Shown: one piece after another, positions 56,245-64,000 of the stretch
How positions within the stretch are numbered: position 1 is the stretch's first letter
Layout: every line of letters starts with the position of its first letter
Origin: Bradyrhizobium sp. AS23.2
GTDB taxonomy: Bacteria; Pseudomonadota; Alphaproteobacteria; Rhizobiales; Xanthobacteraceae
Length of the DNA: 64,000 nucleotides
NCBI RefSeq assembly: GCF_001908185.1
Contig: NZ_LGHM01000035.1
Span: 2-64,001 of the forward strand
Reading direction: 5' to 3'
Program-made: the position numbers and the translations under genes
Notes under the pieces: model-generated
The model's input: the letters and a program-made list of their open reading frames with translations, nothing else
Told to the model about the DNA's origin: nothing
The model's database searches: none

Positions 56245-57057
56245 TTGATCAGAGATCCGGACATTCGATTCGCTGCCACCATCGCTACGCGAAGCGCGCG
56301 CATGGCCGTCGTGCTTCTCGTCACCGCCGCGATGGTAACCGCTGCGTCGGTCGCGCAGACCGTGCCGGTGCCGAAGCCCGCGCCGAAGGGCCGCGACGGT
56401 GGGGCGTCCGCCGGCGGGCCCGCTGTCACCGGCGCAACGCAGACACCGCCGAATCCGATCATCCCGGATCCGCGCCGCAACGTGCCGAGCAGTATCTTCC
56501 AGACTTTCGATGCCAACCAGAAGGCGCAGGCGGCCAAGGTCAGCGCCTATCTCTCTTCCCTTCAGACGTTGGTCGGGAATTTCGTCCAGGTCGGCCCCGA
56601 CGGCAGCAAGACGCAAGGCGATTTCTACATCCAGAAGCCAGGCAAGGTGCGCTTCGAATATGACGCGCCGAGCCCGATCGACATCGTCGCCGACGGATCG
56701 TCGCTGGTGGTGCGCGACCGCAAGCTCGCGACGCAGGATGTCTATCCGCTATCGCAGACGCCGCTGCGCTTCCTGCTGTCCGACCGCATCGACCTGATGA
56801 AGGACACCAACGTCGTCAACGTCTCGGCCGACGACCTCTTCGTCAGCGTCACCATCGAGGAGAAGCAGGCGCTGGTCGGCACCAGCCGGCTCTTGCTGAT
56901 GTTCGGCGCCAAGGACGGCCAATTGAAACAGTGGACCGTCACCGACCCGCAGGGCTACGACACCACGATCGCGGTCTACAATCTGGACTCGAGCAAGAAG
57001 CTCGATCCCAGCATGTTCAAGATCGACTTCACCAACTACGGCCCGTCGCCGGGCTAG
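56245..57057 (+). CDS. lolA: Outer-membrane lipoprotein carrier protein LolA
   Basis: The roughly 270-residue protein has an export signal (core MAVVLLVTAAMVTAASVAQ), a Pro-rich linker and a LolA domain: YLSSLQTLVGNFVQVGPDGSKTQGDFYIQKPGKVRFEYDAPSP, in which QxxPGKxRWxY-type residues are clear. LolA ferries lipoproteins across the periplasm from LolCDE. A TTG at 56245 with AGGA nine bases upstream is the best start; ATG 56302 would leave only the hydrophobic core. It follows ftsK by 95 bp, the usual order. Confidence 0.9.
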   Translation: MIRDPDIRFAATIATRSARMAVVLLVTAAMVTAASVAQTVPVPKPAPKGRDGGASAGGPAVTGATQTPPNPIIPDPRRNVPSSIFQTFDANQKAQAAKVSAYLSSLQTLVGNFVQVGPDGSKTQGDFYIQKPGKVRFEYDAPSPIDIVADGSSLVVRDRKLATQDVYPLSQTPLRFLLSDRIDLMKDTNVVNVSADDLFVSVTIEEKQALVGTSRLLLMFGAKDGQLKQWTVTDPQGYDTTIAVYNLDSSKKLDPSMFKIDFTNYGPSPG

Positions 57058-57068
57058 GCGCGATCTCG

Positions 57069-57220
57069 CGTCCCGGACGCGGTGCAGCGCCGTAAGCGCG
57101 TTCACGCGCGTCTGTGACGCGCTATGGCTGTGCGGCGCAGAGCCGGGACCCAGAATGTCGCACGATGGGCCCCGGCTCTGCAGCGCGTCACTTCGTGCAG
57201 CGCAGCATCCGGGGCACGAG
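57069..57220. repeat. Intergenic palindromic repeat, copy 2 of the 'GTCCCGGACGC' family
   Basis: CGTCCCGGACGCGGTGCAGC, GTGCGGCGCAGAGCCGGGAC, GGGCCCCGGCTCTGCAGCGCG and GCAGCATCCGGGGCACG repeat the arrangement at 13251-13428. Confidence 0.8.
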
Positions 57221-57227
57221 AGCAAGC

Positions 57228-57318
57228 CGTAGGGTGGGCAAAGCGGAGCTTGCCCACCATTGCTCCCAAGCATGAAAAGACGGTGGGCACGGCGCTCTGC
57301 GCCTTTGCCCACCCTACG
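57228..57318. repeat. GTAGGGTGGGCAAAG inverted repeat
   Basis: CGTAGGGTGGGCAAAG and CTTTGCCCACCCTACG are 16-bp inverted arms. Inner GCTTGCCCACC and GGTGGGCACGGC add a nested pair. It directly follows the previous repeat and ends 24 bp before the xth start. Confidence 0.82.
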
Positions 57319-57342
57319 AGAGCTTGCTAAGACGCACCCCTC

Positions 57343-58158
57343 ATGCGTCTTTCCCTGACAACCTGGAACATCAATTCGGTGCGGCTGCGCATCGACCTTG
57401 TCGCGAAATTTCTCAAGAGCACGCGGCCGGACGTGCTGTGCCTGCAGGAGACCAAGTGCATCGACGACGCCTTTCCGCTGAAGCGATTCAAGCGGCTCGG
57501 CTACGAGCACGTCGCGCTGAACGGGCAGAAGGGCTATCACGGCGTCGCCATCGTCTCGAAGATTCCGTTCGAGTCAAAGGACATCCGCACCTTCTGCGAC
57601 AAGATCGATTCGCGCCATATCTCGGTGTCGTTCGGCGAAAAGGCCAACATCGCAAGGCCGCTGGTGCTGCATAATTTCTACGTTCCCGCCGGTGGCGACA
57701 TTCCCGACCCGGCGCTGAACGAAAAATTCGATCACAAGCTTCGCTTCCTCGACGAAATGAAAGCCTGCGAGCCGTTGCATCCGCGCGGTGAGGATCGCCA
57801 CATCCTGGTCGGCGATCTCAACGTCGCCCCGCACGAGAACGACGTGTGGTCGCACAAGCAGCTTCTGAAGGTGGTCTCGCACACGCCGATCGAAACCGAG
57901 AAGCTCAAGGCGGCGCTCGATGCCGGCGAATGGGTCGACGTTGCACGCGAGCGCATCCCGATGTCGGAGAAGGTCTACACGTGGTGGAGCTACCGGTCCG
58001 CCGACTGGACCGTCGGCGACCGCGGCCGCAGGCTCGATCACATCTGGGTTTCGCGCGCGCTGAAGGATGCGGTCAGTGATTTCAAGATCCTGCGCGACGC
58101 GCGGAGCTGGGAGCGACCGTCGGACCACGTCCCGGTGACGGTGACGCTGGAGGTTTGA
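57343..58158 (+). CDS. xth: Exodeoxyribonuclease III
   Basis: The 271-residue protein has all AP-endonuclease motifs of the ExoIII family: TTWNINSVRLR, LCLQETKC, HNFYVPAGGD, VGDLNVAPHENDVW, RRLDHIWVS and the terminal SDHVPVTVTLEV. It incises abasic sites and removes 3' blocks in base-excision repair. The start ATG at 57343 gives the canonical N-terminus. Confidence 0.95.
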   Translation: MRLSLTTWNINSVRLRIDLVAKFLKSTRPDVLCLQETKCIDDAFPLKRFKRLGYEHVALNGQKGYHGVAIVSKIPFESKDIRTFCDKIDSRHISVSFGEKANIARPLVLHNFYVPAGGDIPDPALNEKFDHKLRFLDEMKACEPLHPRGEDRHILVGDLNVAPHENDVWSHKQLLKVVSHTPIETEKLKAALDAGEWVDVARERIPMSEKVYTWWSYRSADWTVGDRGRRLDHIWVSRALKDAVSDFKILRDARSWERPSDHVPVTVTLEV

Positions 58159-58181
58159 TCGTCGTCAGCCATGATTGAGGA

Positions 58182-58287
58182 CCTCATCCTGAGGAGCGCG
58201 CCTGCGCGCGTCCCGGAGGATGGCCGCGGGCGAAAGCCGGGCCTTCATGGTTCGAGACGGCACTGACGCGCCTCCTCACCATGAGGA
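58182..58287. repeat. CCTCATCCTGAGGAG intergenic repeat
   Basis: CCTCATCCTGAGGAGCGCG and CGCGCCTCCTCACCATGAGG form inverted arms around GGTTCGAGACGG. This element type is frequent between genes in Bradyrhizobium. It lies between the convergent xth and cNMP-binding genes. Confidence 0.8.
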
Positions 58288-58291
58288 TCGT

Positions 58292-58735
58292 TCACGACGT
58301 CAGCTTCGTCCCCGCCATCAGGATATCGCTGGCGATCTGGCTGGAGCGAACCGCGAATTCGTCGCGGAGGCGAAGCGCGGCGGCGGGGTCGCTTTCGAGC
58401 ACGCGCTGAAACAGGCTGCGCGCGACGCGGATGACGGTGGAGGGCTCCAGCGCGATCGCGCTCGACGGCCGCTTCATCGGCACGACCAGCGCGAGCTCGC
58501 CGATCAGTGCGCCGGGACCTGCGATCATTTCGGCGCCGGCGCCGTCTTCGACCCGGAAGGCGCCGCGCTGGACGACGAAGCCGGCATCGGCGTTATCGCC
58601 GAGATTGAACAGCACGTCGCCGCGGACGAAGTCACGCTGCTCGGAACCGATCGCCAGCATGCGCAACGAGGCGTCTCCCAACAGGCGCAGTGTCGGGACA
58701 CGCTCGAGAATCGCTACGTCGTCGTCGATTGACAT
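58292..58735 (-). CDS. Cyclic nucleotide-binding domain protein
   Basis: The 147-residue protein is a lone cNMP-binding domain: RGDVLFNLGDNADAGFVVQRGAFRVE, GPGALIGELALVVPMKRPSSAIAL, where GELAL and the following Arg form the phosphate-binding cassette. There is no DNA-binding domain, so it probably acts through protein contact. It lies downstream of the OmpR-type regulator on the same strand (63 bp). A class III cyclase elsewhere in the window could supply cAMP, but no direct link is shown. Confidence 0.88.
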   Translation of the reverse strand: MSIDDDVAILERVPTLRLLGDASLRMLAIGSEQRDFVRGDVLFNLGDNADAGFVVQRGAFRVEDGAGAEMIAGPGALIGELALVVPMKRPSSAIALEPSTVIRVARSLFQRVLESDPAAALRLRDEFAVRSSQIASDILMAGTKLTS

Positions 58736-58798
58736 TCCGGTCCGAGGCCTAGGGAACGCGCGATTTTACGACGAATCGCGCGTTTCCGGAACGTATCA

Positions 58799-59482
58799 CG
58801 GCACCAGCTTGTAGCCACCGGCTTCCGTCACCAGGATTTCCGGGTTGGCGGCATCCTTCTCGATCTTCTGGCGAAGGCGGTAGATGTGGGTTTCCAGCGT
58901 GTGGGTGGTGACGCCGGAATTGTAGCCCCAGACCTCCTGGAGCAGGGTCTCGCGCGACACCGGCATCTGGCCGGCCCGGTAGAGGAAGCGGAGGATGGCG
59001 GTTTCCTTCTCCGTCAGCCGTACCTTGCGCGCATTGGCCGCGGTCAGCATCTTCGAGCCCGGACGGAAGCTATAAGGGCCGACCGAGAACACTGCGTCCT
59101 CGCTGGCCTCGTGCTGGCGAAGCTGGGCGCGGATGCGGGCCAGCAACACGGCGAAACGGAAGGGCTTTGCCACATAGTCGTTGGCGCCGGATTCCAGCCC
59201 CAAAATCGTGTCGGAATCGGTGTCATGCCCGGTGAGCATGATGATCGGAGCCTTGAAGCCGCCCTTGCGCAGGGAGCGGACAACCTCACGGCCGTCGGTG
59301 TCGGGCAGCCCTACATCCATCAGGACGAGATCGGGAGAATTGGCCTTTGCAGCGCTTGCGCCCTTGGCGCCGGTATCGACGGCGGAGGCTTCAAATTCTT
59401 CGTGCAGCGATAATTGCTCCACCAACGTATCGCGCAGATCGGTATCGTCATCCACGATCAGGATCTTGCGGGCATTGGCCAT
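58799..59482 (-). CDS. OmpR/PhoB-family response regulator
   Basis: The 227-residue protein has a receiver domain (acidic pocket IVDDDTD, phospho-acceptor Asp56 in LVLMDVGLPD, Thr in IIMLTGHD, Lys in YVAKPF) and a winged-helix domain (VRLTEKETAILRFLYRAG to THTLETHIYRLRQKIE). It is a DNA-binding response regulator. No histidine kinase gene is adjacent, so it is an orphan here. The target genes are unknown. Confidence 0.92.
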
Positions 59483-59659
59483 AGGGTATCATCCTTTTGG
59501 GTCCGGCTCGGCGCGCATGCATGCCGCACCCAGCCGCGAGGGGAAGTTAGGGGTCGCCGTTATTATTGTTATTCGTGTTGAAGTAGTGGGCTGTTACCGA
59601 TTCACAAGCCAGAACCACTCTAACCCAGAATAGCTGGGCGTTTTGATGAATGTCCTGTA

Positions 59660-60253
59660 ATGAATTCGACATTGCACGTTCACATGAAAAACAAAGCTGC
59701 TTCAGCTAGTTACACCAGGAATCGAAGCTCCGGACCGCTTTCGGCGATCCGCGTCAGGCCTGCCGCGGGTAATCCGCGCCGGGGCTGGCTGACGGCCGGA
59801 CACCTGACGATACCGGTGGCGCTGGGGCGCGGCGGCATCCTGGCGAACAAGCGCGAGGGCGATGGCGGCACGCCAAGGGGCAGCTACCGGCCGCGGCAAC
59901 TGTGGTGGAGGGGCGACCGGCACAGCCGCCCGGGGACTTTTCTGCCCGCCCGGGTCATCGGCAACGCGGACGCCTGGTGCGAAGACCCCGGAGATCGCCA
60001 TTACAATCAGCCCATCCGGCTCGGACGGGAGCAGGGCGGCGACCGGCTCAAGCGGGCCGACCATCTCTATGACTTCATCATCGAAATCGACCACAACACC
60101 AGGCCGCGAATCGCCGGCCGCGGCAGCGCGGTGTTTTTGCACCTGGCCCGCGACAATTTCGGGCCGACCGCGGGCTGCGTCTCCATGACGAAATCTGCGA
60201 TGCTGCAATTGCTGCGGCGGCTGGGACCACGAACAAAAATCATCATCGGGTGA
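59660..60253 (+). CDS. L,D-transpeptidase catalytic-domain family protein (second)
   Basis: The 197-residue protein has a YkuD-like active site, GSAVFLHLARDNFGPTAGCVSM, with His, Cys and the GCVS signature; LANKREGDGGTPRGSYR is typical of the YcbB/ErfK-related COG3786 group. There is no clear signal peptide, unlike the enzyme at 13710, so its location is uncertain. The ATG at 59660 or 59684 may be the start; neither has a strong ribosome-binding site. It is divergent from the response regulator and followed at 6 bp by the hydratase gene. Confidence 0.85.
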   Translation: MNSTLHVHMKNKAASASYTRNRSSGPLSAIRVRPAAGNPRRGWLTAGHLTIPVALGRGGILANKREGDGGTPRGSYRPRQLWWRGDRHSRPGTFLPARVIGNADAWCEDPGDRHYNQPIRLGREQGGDRLKRADHLYDFIIEIDHNTRPRIAGRGSAVFLHLARDNFGPTAGCVSMTKSAMLQLLRRLGPRTKIIIG

Positions 60254-60259
60254 GGACAG

Positions 60260-61045
60260 ATGCTGGACAAGGATCAGATCGCCGCCGCATCGCGCGTTCT
60301 CGTTCAACATTGGCACGCCGGCACCAAGCTCGACGCGCTGGCGGCAAATTTGCGCCCACAGAGCCGCGCCGAGGGCTACGCGGTTCAGGCCGGGCTTGAG
60401 GCGCAATCGCTTGGAAGACTGTTCGGCTGGAAGATCGCGGCAACGAGTGAGGCCGGACAGAAGCACATCAATGTCGCGGGACCACTGGCCGGACGCATCA
60501 TGAGCGACACCATGATCGCCGATGGCGGCACCGCGTCGATGAAGGGCAACGAGATGCGCGTCGGCGAGCCGGAATTCGCCTTCCGCATGGGAGGCGATCT
60601 GGGGCCGCGCGCGGCACCGTACAGTGTCGATGAAGTGCTGGCCGCCGTCGAGAGCTTGCATCCGGCGATCGAGATTCCCGATTCGCGCTTTGCCGATTTC
60701 GTCAGCGCGGGCGAGGCGCAGCTCATCGCCGACAATGCCTGTGCGCATCTGTTCGTGCTGGGCGCAGCGAGTTCCGCGAACTGGCGCGCGATGGATCTCG
60801 TCGAGGAGCGCCCGCAGATCACGCTGCGGGGCGAGCGCTATGTCGGCCACGGCAAGAACGTGCTCGGCGACCCCCGCGTTGCGCTCGCCTGGCTTGCGAA
60901 CGAGCTGCGCGGGCTCGGCATCACCTTGCGGGCAGGGGAGGTAGTGACCACAGGCACGTGCCATCCGCCGCTGCCGATCCAGGCCGGTGATCATTTTGCC
61001 GCGGATTTCGGCGTGCTCGGGAAAGTGTCGGTGAGGTTCGCGTAA
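60260..61045 (+). CDS. 2-keto-4-pentenoate hydratase/fumarylacetoacetate-hydrolase-like protein
   Basis: The 261-residue protein resembles MhpD-type hydratases: LFGWKIAATSEAGQKHINVAGPLAGRI, the metal-binding EPEFAFRMG, HPAIEIPDSRF and a C-terminal GEVVTTGTCHPPLPIQAGDHF. Such enzymes hydrate 2-hydroxypentadienoate in meta-cleavage of aromatics, but no other pathway gene is nearby, so the substrate is unknown. It begins 6 bp after the transpeptidase stop and is probably co-transcribed with it. Confidence 0.86.
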   Translation: MLDKDQIAAASRVLVQHWHAGTKLDALAANLRPQSRAEGYAVQAGLEAQSLGRLFGWKIAATSEAGQKHINVAGPLAGRIMSDTMIADGGTASMKGNEMRVGEPEFAFRMGGDLGPRAAPYSVDEVLAAVESLHPAIEIPDSRFADFVSAGEAQLIADNACAHLFVLGAASSANWRAMDLVEERPQITLRGERYVGHGKNVLGDPRVALAWLANELRGLGITLRAGEVVTTGTCHPPLPIQAGDHFAADFGVLGKVSVRFA

Positions 61046-61062
61046 GTAGCCTCACATTCCGC

Positions 61063-61237
61063 TGTCGTCCCGGACAAGCGAAGCGCAGATCCGGGACCCA
61101 TAATCCCAGGAAGCAGTTTGGCGAAGACCAGGACTCACCTAACTTTCGCCGGTACGAGCACCGCCTGCCAATCAGAGATCACGCGGTATGGGTCCCGGAT
61201 CTGCGCTCCGCTTCGCTGCGCTTGTCCGGGACGACAG
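61063..61237. repeat. Intergenic repeat, 'GTCGTCCCGGAC' family copy 3
   Basis: CTGTCGTCCCGGACAAGCG and CGCTTGTCCGGGACGACAG are 19-bp perfect inverted arms, with inner GATCCGGGACCCATA and TATGGGTCCCGGATC also inverted. It lies between the convergent hydratase and yggS genes and ends three bases from the yggS stop. Confidence 0.87.
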
Positions 61238-61240
61238 CAA

Positions 61241-61930
61241 CTACCTATGCCCGAAAATCGCACTACCCACGCGCACATGCGTGGCGCCCAGCATGATGGC
61301 GGTCGCAAAATCCGCGCTCATGCCCATCGAGAGCTTCTTCAATCCGTTGCGCTCCGCGATCTTGGCGGTCAACGCGAAATGCGCCGCTGGCGGTTCGTCG
61401 ACCGGCGGAATGCACATCAACCCGGAGATCGTGAGCCCATAGGTGTCGCGGCAGCTCGCGATGAAGGCATCGGCCTCGCCGGGGGCGACGCCGGCCTTCT
61501 GCGGCTCCTCGCCGATGTTGATCTGGACGAACAGTTCCGGGCGCTTGTTTTGAGATTCGATTTCCTTGGCTAACGCCTGGCAAATGCTCGGACGGTCAAC
61601 CGAATGGATGGCATCGAACAGCGCGACCGCCTCTTTCGCCTTGTTGGACTGCAACGGCCCGATCAGATGCAGTGCAATACCGGAGTAAGCAGACGTTAAC
61701 GCTGGCCATTTGCCCTTGGCCTCCTGCACCCGATTCTCGCCGAATACGCGCTGGCCGGCGTCGATGACAGGCGTAATTGCGTCCGCCGCGAAAGTCTTCG
61801 AAACCGCGATCAGCGTCACGGAGGCACGGTCGCGCCGCGCATCCTTGCAGGCACGCGCGATTTCGGCTTCGACCGCGGCGAGCGCGTTTGGTGAATGGCC
61901 GGTTACCGGCGCGGCGTTGGCTTCTGTCAT
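61241..61930 (-). CDS. YggS family pyridoxal-phosphate homeostasis protein
   Basis: The 229-residue protein is a fold-type III PLP-binding protein: TLIAVSKTFAADAI holds the PLP lysine, then FGENRVQEAKGKWPAL, LHLIGPLQSNKAKEA, INIGEEPQKAGV, LSMGMSADFATAIMLGATHVRVGSAIFG. It has no known enzymatic reaction and is thought to manage free PLP and amino-acid balance. The ATG at 61928-61930 is preferred to an upstream ATG at 61984. It is divergent from the diguanylate cyclase gene. Confidence 0.93.
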   Translation of the reverse strand: MTEANAAPVTGHSPNALAAVEAEIARACKDARRDRASVTLIAVSKTFAADAITPVIDAGQRVFGENRVQEAKGKWPALTSAYSGIALHLIGPLQSNKAKEAVALFDAIHSVDRPSICQALAKEIESQNKRPELFVQINIGEEPQKAGVAPGEADAFIASCRDTYGLTISGLMCIPPVDEPPAAHFALTAKIAERNGLKKLSMGMSADFATAIMLGATHVRVGSAIFGHR

Positions 61931-62037
61931 GACGTCGATTGGCTGTGTTCGTAACCGAGGTAAGTCCAATTTTACCGAGTTCAAGAAAGAGTTTTTGAAC
62001 CCTTCGCTTTACCTTGCCCATGGGGTGGGTCGCGAAG

Positions 62038-63735
62038 ATGGCAAACGTGAGTTTCAACCGCAAACGAGCGAAACTCAAGCAGGTTCTCGGAATCCGGGCG
62101 CGGCTTGCGTTGCTCGCGGTGATTCTGGTGACGCCTTTGATGTTTGAGCGCATCCGATCGCTCGAGGAAACGCGCGCGCGGCAGATCGCGCAGGCGGCGG
62201 CTGAATTCACCACCATTGCAAGACACAGCGCCGATGCGCAGCGCGAGGTGATCTCGTCGGTCGAGACCATCCTGAAATCGGAAGCCTTCATCCGCGCCTC
62301 CGCCGGCGGCATCAGCAAGAGCTGCGACGTGCTGCGCGCGAGCCTGCCGTCGAACCTTCCCTGGATCCGCACGCTTCTGATCGCCGGCCAGGACGGGCGT
62401 ATCCAGTGCGCCACCAACCATATGTATGTCGGCCTCGATCTCAGTGACCGGCCTTACTTCCAGCAGGCGCAGGAAACCGGCCGCTTCGTGCTGAGCGATT
62501 TCATTCTGTCGCGGCCCGTCCCGACACCGACCGTCATGGCGGTTTATCCGGTGTCCGCCTTCAGCGGCGTCGCGGATGCCATCGTGCTTGCGACCGTTAA
62601 CCTCGACTGGATGTCGAAGGTCATGAGCAATCTCGGCGGCCGCGCCGGCATCACCGCCGTGCTGGTCGACAGCGCCGGCACCGTGCTGGCCGCGCCGGCC
62701 GACCAGCACAGCGCGGTCGGTCGTCCTCTCGACAACATGCCGCTGATGTCGGCGATCGCCGACCGGGCGCTGCGCTCGGACCAGGATGAGGGCTCACTTT
62801 CCTTCCTGGCCGCCGACGGCAGCCGCCGCGCGGTCAGCTATATCCGCATCGCGGGCACCAATGCCCGCCTGATCGCCAGCATCGACGAGGACAAGGTGTC
62901 TGCGGCGGTCAGCCGCGATATCCGCACCGCCTATCTCCAGCTCGCTTTCGTTGTCGTGTTCGTCCTGCTCGGCGCGCTGATCGCGGCCGAGAAACTGGTG
63001 ATCAAGCCGATCGAGATGCTCGCGGACATGGCCAAGCGTCTTGGCGAAGGCGACTTGTCGGCGCGCGCGGCACGCAATCGCCTGCCGTCCGAGTTCGTGG
63101 CGCTGGCCCGCGCGTTCAATGCGATGGCCGCGCAACTGAGCCAACGCGAGCGCGAGCTGGTCGCGAGCAACGACCGCCTGACGGTGATGGCCTCGATCGA
63201 CATGCTGTCTGGGCTGGCCAATCGCCGCGGTTTCCAGAGCCGGCTCGATTTCGAATGGATGCGCGCGCAGCAATATGGCAACGACCTCGCGCTGCTGATG
63301 ATCGACGTCGACCATTTCAAGCTCTTCAACGACACCTACGGCCATCTTGAAGGCGATTCCTGCCTGACCAGGCTCGGCGAGTCGCTGTCCGGCATTGCCG
63401 CCGACACGATGGGCTTCGCGGCGCGCTATGGCGGCGAGGAATTCTGCCTCTTGCTGCCGAACACCGATGTGAACCGCGCCGTCGAAATCGGCGAACAGGT
63501 GCGTGCGGCCGTGCTGAAGCTGTGCCTGCCGCACATCACGTCCAGCCATATGATCGTCACCGTCTCGATCGGCGTCGCCGCGGCGCGGCCCAACGAGAGC
63601 TTGCGTCCAGGTGATCTGATCGAAGCCGCCGACGCCGCGCTCTACGCTGCAAAACACCGCGGCCGCAACAACGTCGTCGAGCACGGCGTGCAACCGATCG
63701 AGAACGGCGCGGCGGAAATGATGATGGCGGGCTGA
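62038..63735 (+). CDS. Membrane diguanylate cyclase (sensor–HAMP–GGDEF)
   Basis: The 565-residue protein has an N-terminal membrane helix (ARLALLAVILVTPLMF), a periplasmic Cache-like sensor (about residues 40-290), a second helix (LAFVVVFVLLGALIAAEKLV), a HAMP linker, and a GGDEF domain with the intact active-site loop RYGGEEFCLLLP. It should make c-di-GMP in response to an external signal. No RxxD inhibitory site is clear. GGGGTGGG precedes ATG 62038, favoured over TTG 62014 and ATG 62020. Confidence 0.9.
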   Translation: MANVSFNRKRAKLKQVLGIRARLALLAVILVTPLMFERIRSLEETRARQIAQAAAEFTTIARHSADAQREVISSVETILKSEAFIRASAGGISKSCDVLRASLPSNLPWIRTLLIAGQDGRIQCATNHMYVGLDLSDRPYFQQAQETGRFVLSDFILSRPVPTPTVMAVYPVSAFSGVADAIVLATVNLDWMSKVMSNLGGRAGITAVLVDSAGTVLAAPADQHSAVGRPLDNMPLMSAIADRALRSDQDEGSLSFLAADGSRRAVSYIRIAGTNARLIASIDEDKVSAAVSRDIRTAYLQLAFVVVFVLLGALIAAEKLVIKPIEMLADMAKRLGEGDLSARAARNRLPSEFVALARAFNAMAAQLSQRERELVASNDRLTVMASIDMLSGLANRRGFQSRLDFEWMRAQQYGNDLALLMIDVDHFKLFNDTYGHLEGDSCLTRLGESLSGIAADTMGFAARYGGEEFCLLLPNTDVNRAVEIGEQVRAAVLKLCLPHITSSHMIVTVSIGVAAARPNESLRPGDLIEAADAALYAAKHRGRNNVVEHGVQPIENGAAEMMMAG

Positions 63736-63737
63736 CG

Positions 63738-64000
63738 TTAGCCCGCAGCTATGGCGCGATCGAGCTCGTTCTCCGTCACCACGCGATTGCGGCCGCCACC
63801 CTTGGCGAGATAGAGCGCACGATCGCAGCGTTCGATGAGATCGCTGATCGCTTCGCCGACCCGGTACTGCGCCACGCCGATCGACACGCTGATGTTCGGC
63901 AGAACCTCGCCGGTCGAACGTCGCGTGATCCTGCAGTCCGCGATCGCGCGCCTGATGCACTCGGCGATCTCGGCACAGGCAGCGAGATTGGCATCCGGCA
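63738..64000 (-). CDS. GGDEF domain protein, 5' part beyond the window
   Basis: On the minus strand the frame runs from the window edge to a TAA at 63738-63740 and encodes the end of a GGDEF domain: ITRRSTGEVLPNISVSIGVA, then ERCDRALYLAKGGGRNRVV. The active-site GGDEF loop itself is outside the window, so activity cannot be judged. It is tail to tail with the cyclase gene, two bases between stops. No start codon is visible. Confidence 0.85.
   Translation of the reverse strand, partial: PDANLAACAEIAECIRRAIADCRITRRSTGEVLPNISVSIGVAQYRVGEAISDLIERCDRALYLAKGGGRNRVVTENELDRAIAAG

Overview
The window is about 64 kb of a high-GC alphaproteobacterial chromosome. Gene content and order point to Bradyrhizobium or a close relative: a hemD–mitofilin–hemY operon divergent from tsaD–gpsA–EVE, purH beside a heparinase-like gene, two consecutive glnK–amtB pairs, aminotransferase–ftsK–lolA–xth, and many palindromic intergenic repeats of kinds typical of that group. 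No phage, insertion sequence, CRISPR array or rRNA is visible. Most of it reads as core chromosome.

Layout. 0–1.3 kb: the 3' part of an unknown membrane protein gene, a DUF5334 protein and tRNA-Thr(CGU). 1.4–8.1 kb: haem genes (hemY-like, mitofilin-like, hemD) facing tsaD, gpsA and an EVE-domain gene. 8.1–20.4 kb: class III nucleotide cyclase, SRPBCC protein, topoisomerase IB, acetyl-CoA synthetase, L,D-transpeptidase, anchored nuclease, SdhAF4-like protein, RsmB-type methyltransferase, heparinase-like protein and purH. 20.5–33.7 kb: transporters (UMF1, MFS, MATE), gamma-glutamyltransferase, a GST/DUF2239 divergon, HCCA isomerase, ketopantoate reductase, cytochrome c4 with a PQQ sugar dehydrogenase, an NAD-dependent epimerase and tRNA-Gly(GCC). 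33.9–35.7 kb: cnoX and a LON-substrate-binding protein.

35.7–43.6 kb is the most accessory-looking part. It lies between the LON-domain gene and trm112, which I recall as neighbours in related genomes. It holds two systems. (a) A minus-strand set: PepSY protein, cytochrome b561, outer-membrane porin, FMN-binding protein, ApbE flavin transferase and a four-helix b-type cytochrome. Together these look like an extracytosolic flavin/haem electron-transfer module. Candidate Irr-type iron-control motifs lie about 100 nt upstream of two of its start codons. (b) A four-gene operon (membrane protein, enoyl-CoA hydratase, hot-dog thioesterase, NmrA-like reductase) divergent from a TetR regulator, with two matching palindromic operators between them.

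43.7–64 kb: trm112, a UbiH-family hydroxylase, tesB, a GYF-domain membrane protein with an internal duplication, glnK–amtB twice (the second behind a sigma-54 promoter), a GFA protein, an aminotransferase–ftsK unit with a CtrA box, lolA, xth, a cNMP-binding protein, an OmpR-type regulator, a second L,D-transpeptidase, a hydratase, YggS, and two tail-to-tail diguanylate cyclase genes, the last cut by the window edge.

Three genes (gpsA, ggt, ftsK) are each broken by one extra base in a homopolymer of six or seven. Two are expected to be essential, so sequence error is the simplest explanation, although slippery-tract biology is not excluded.
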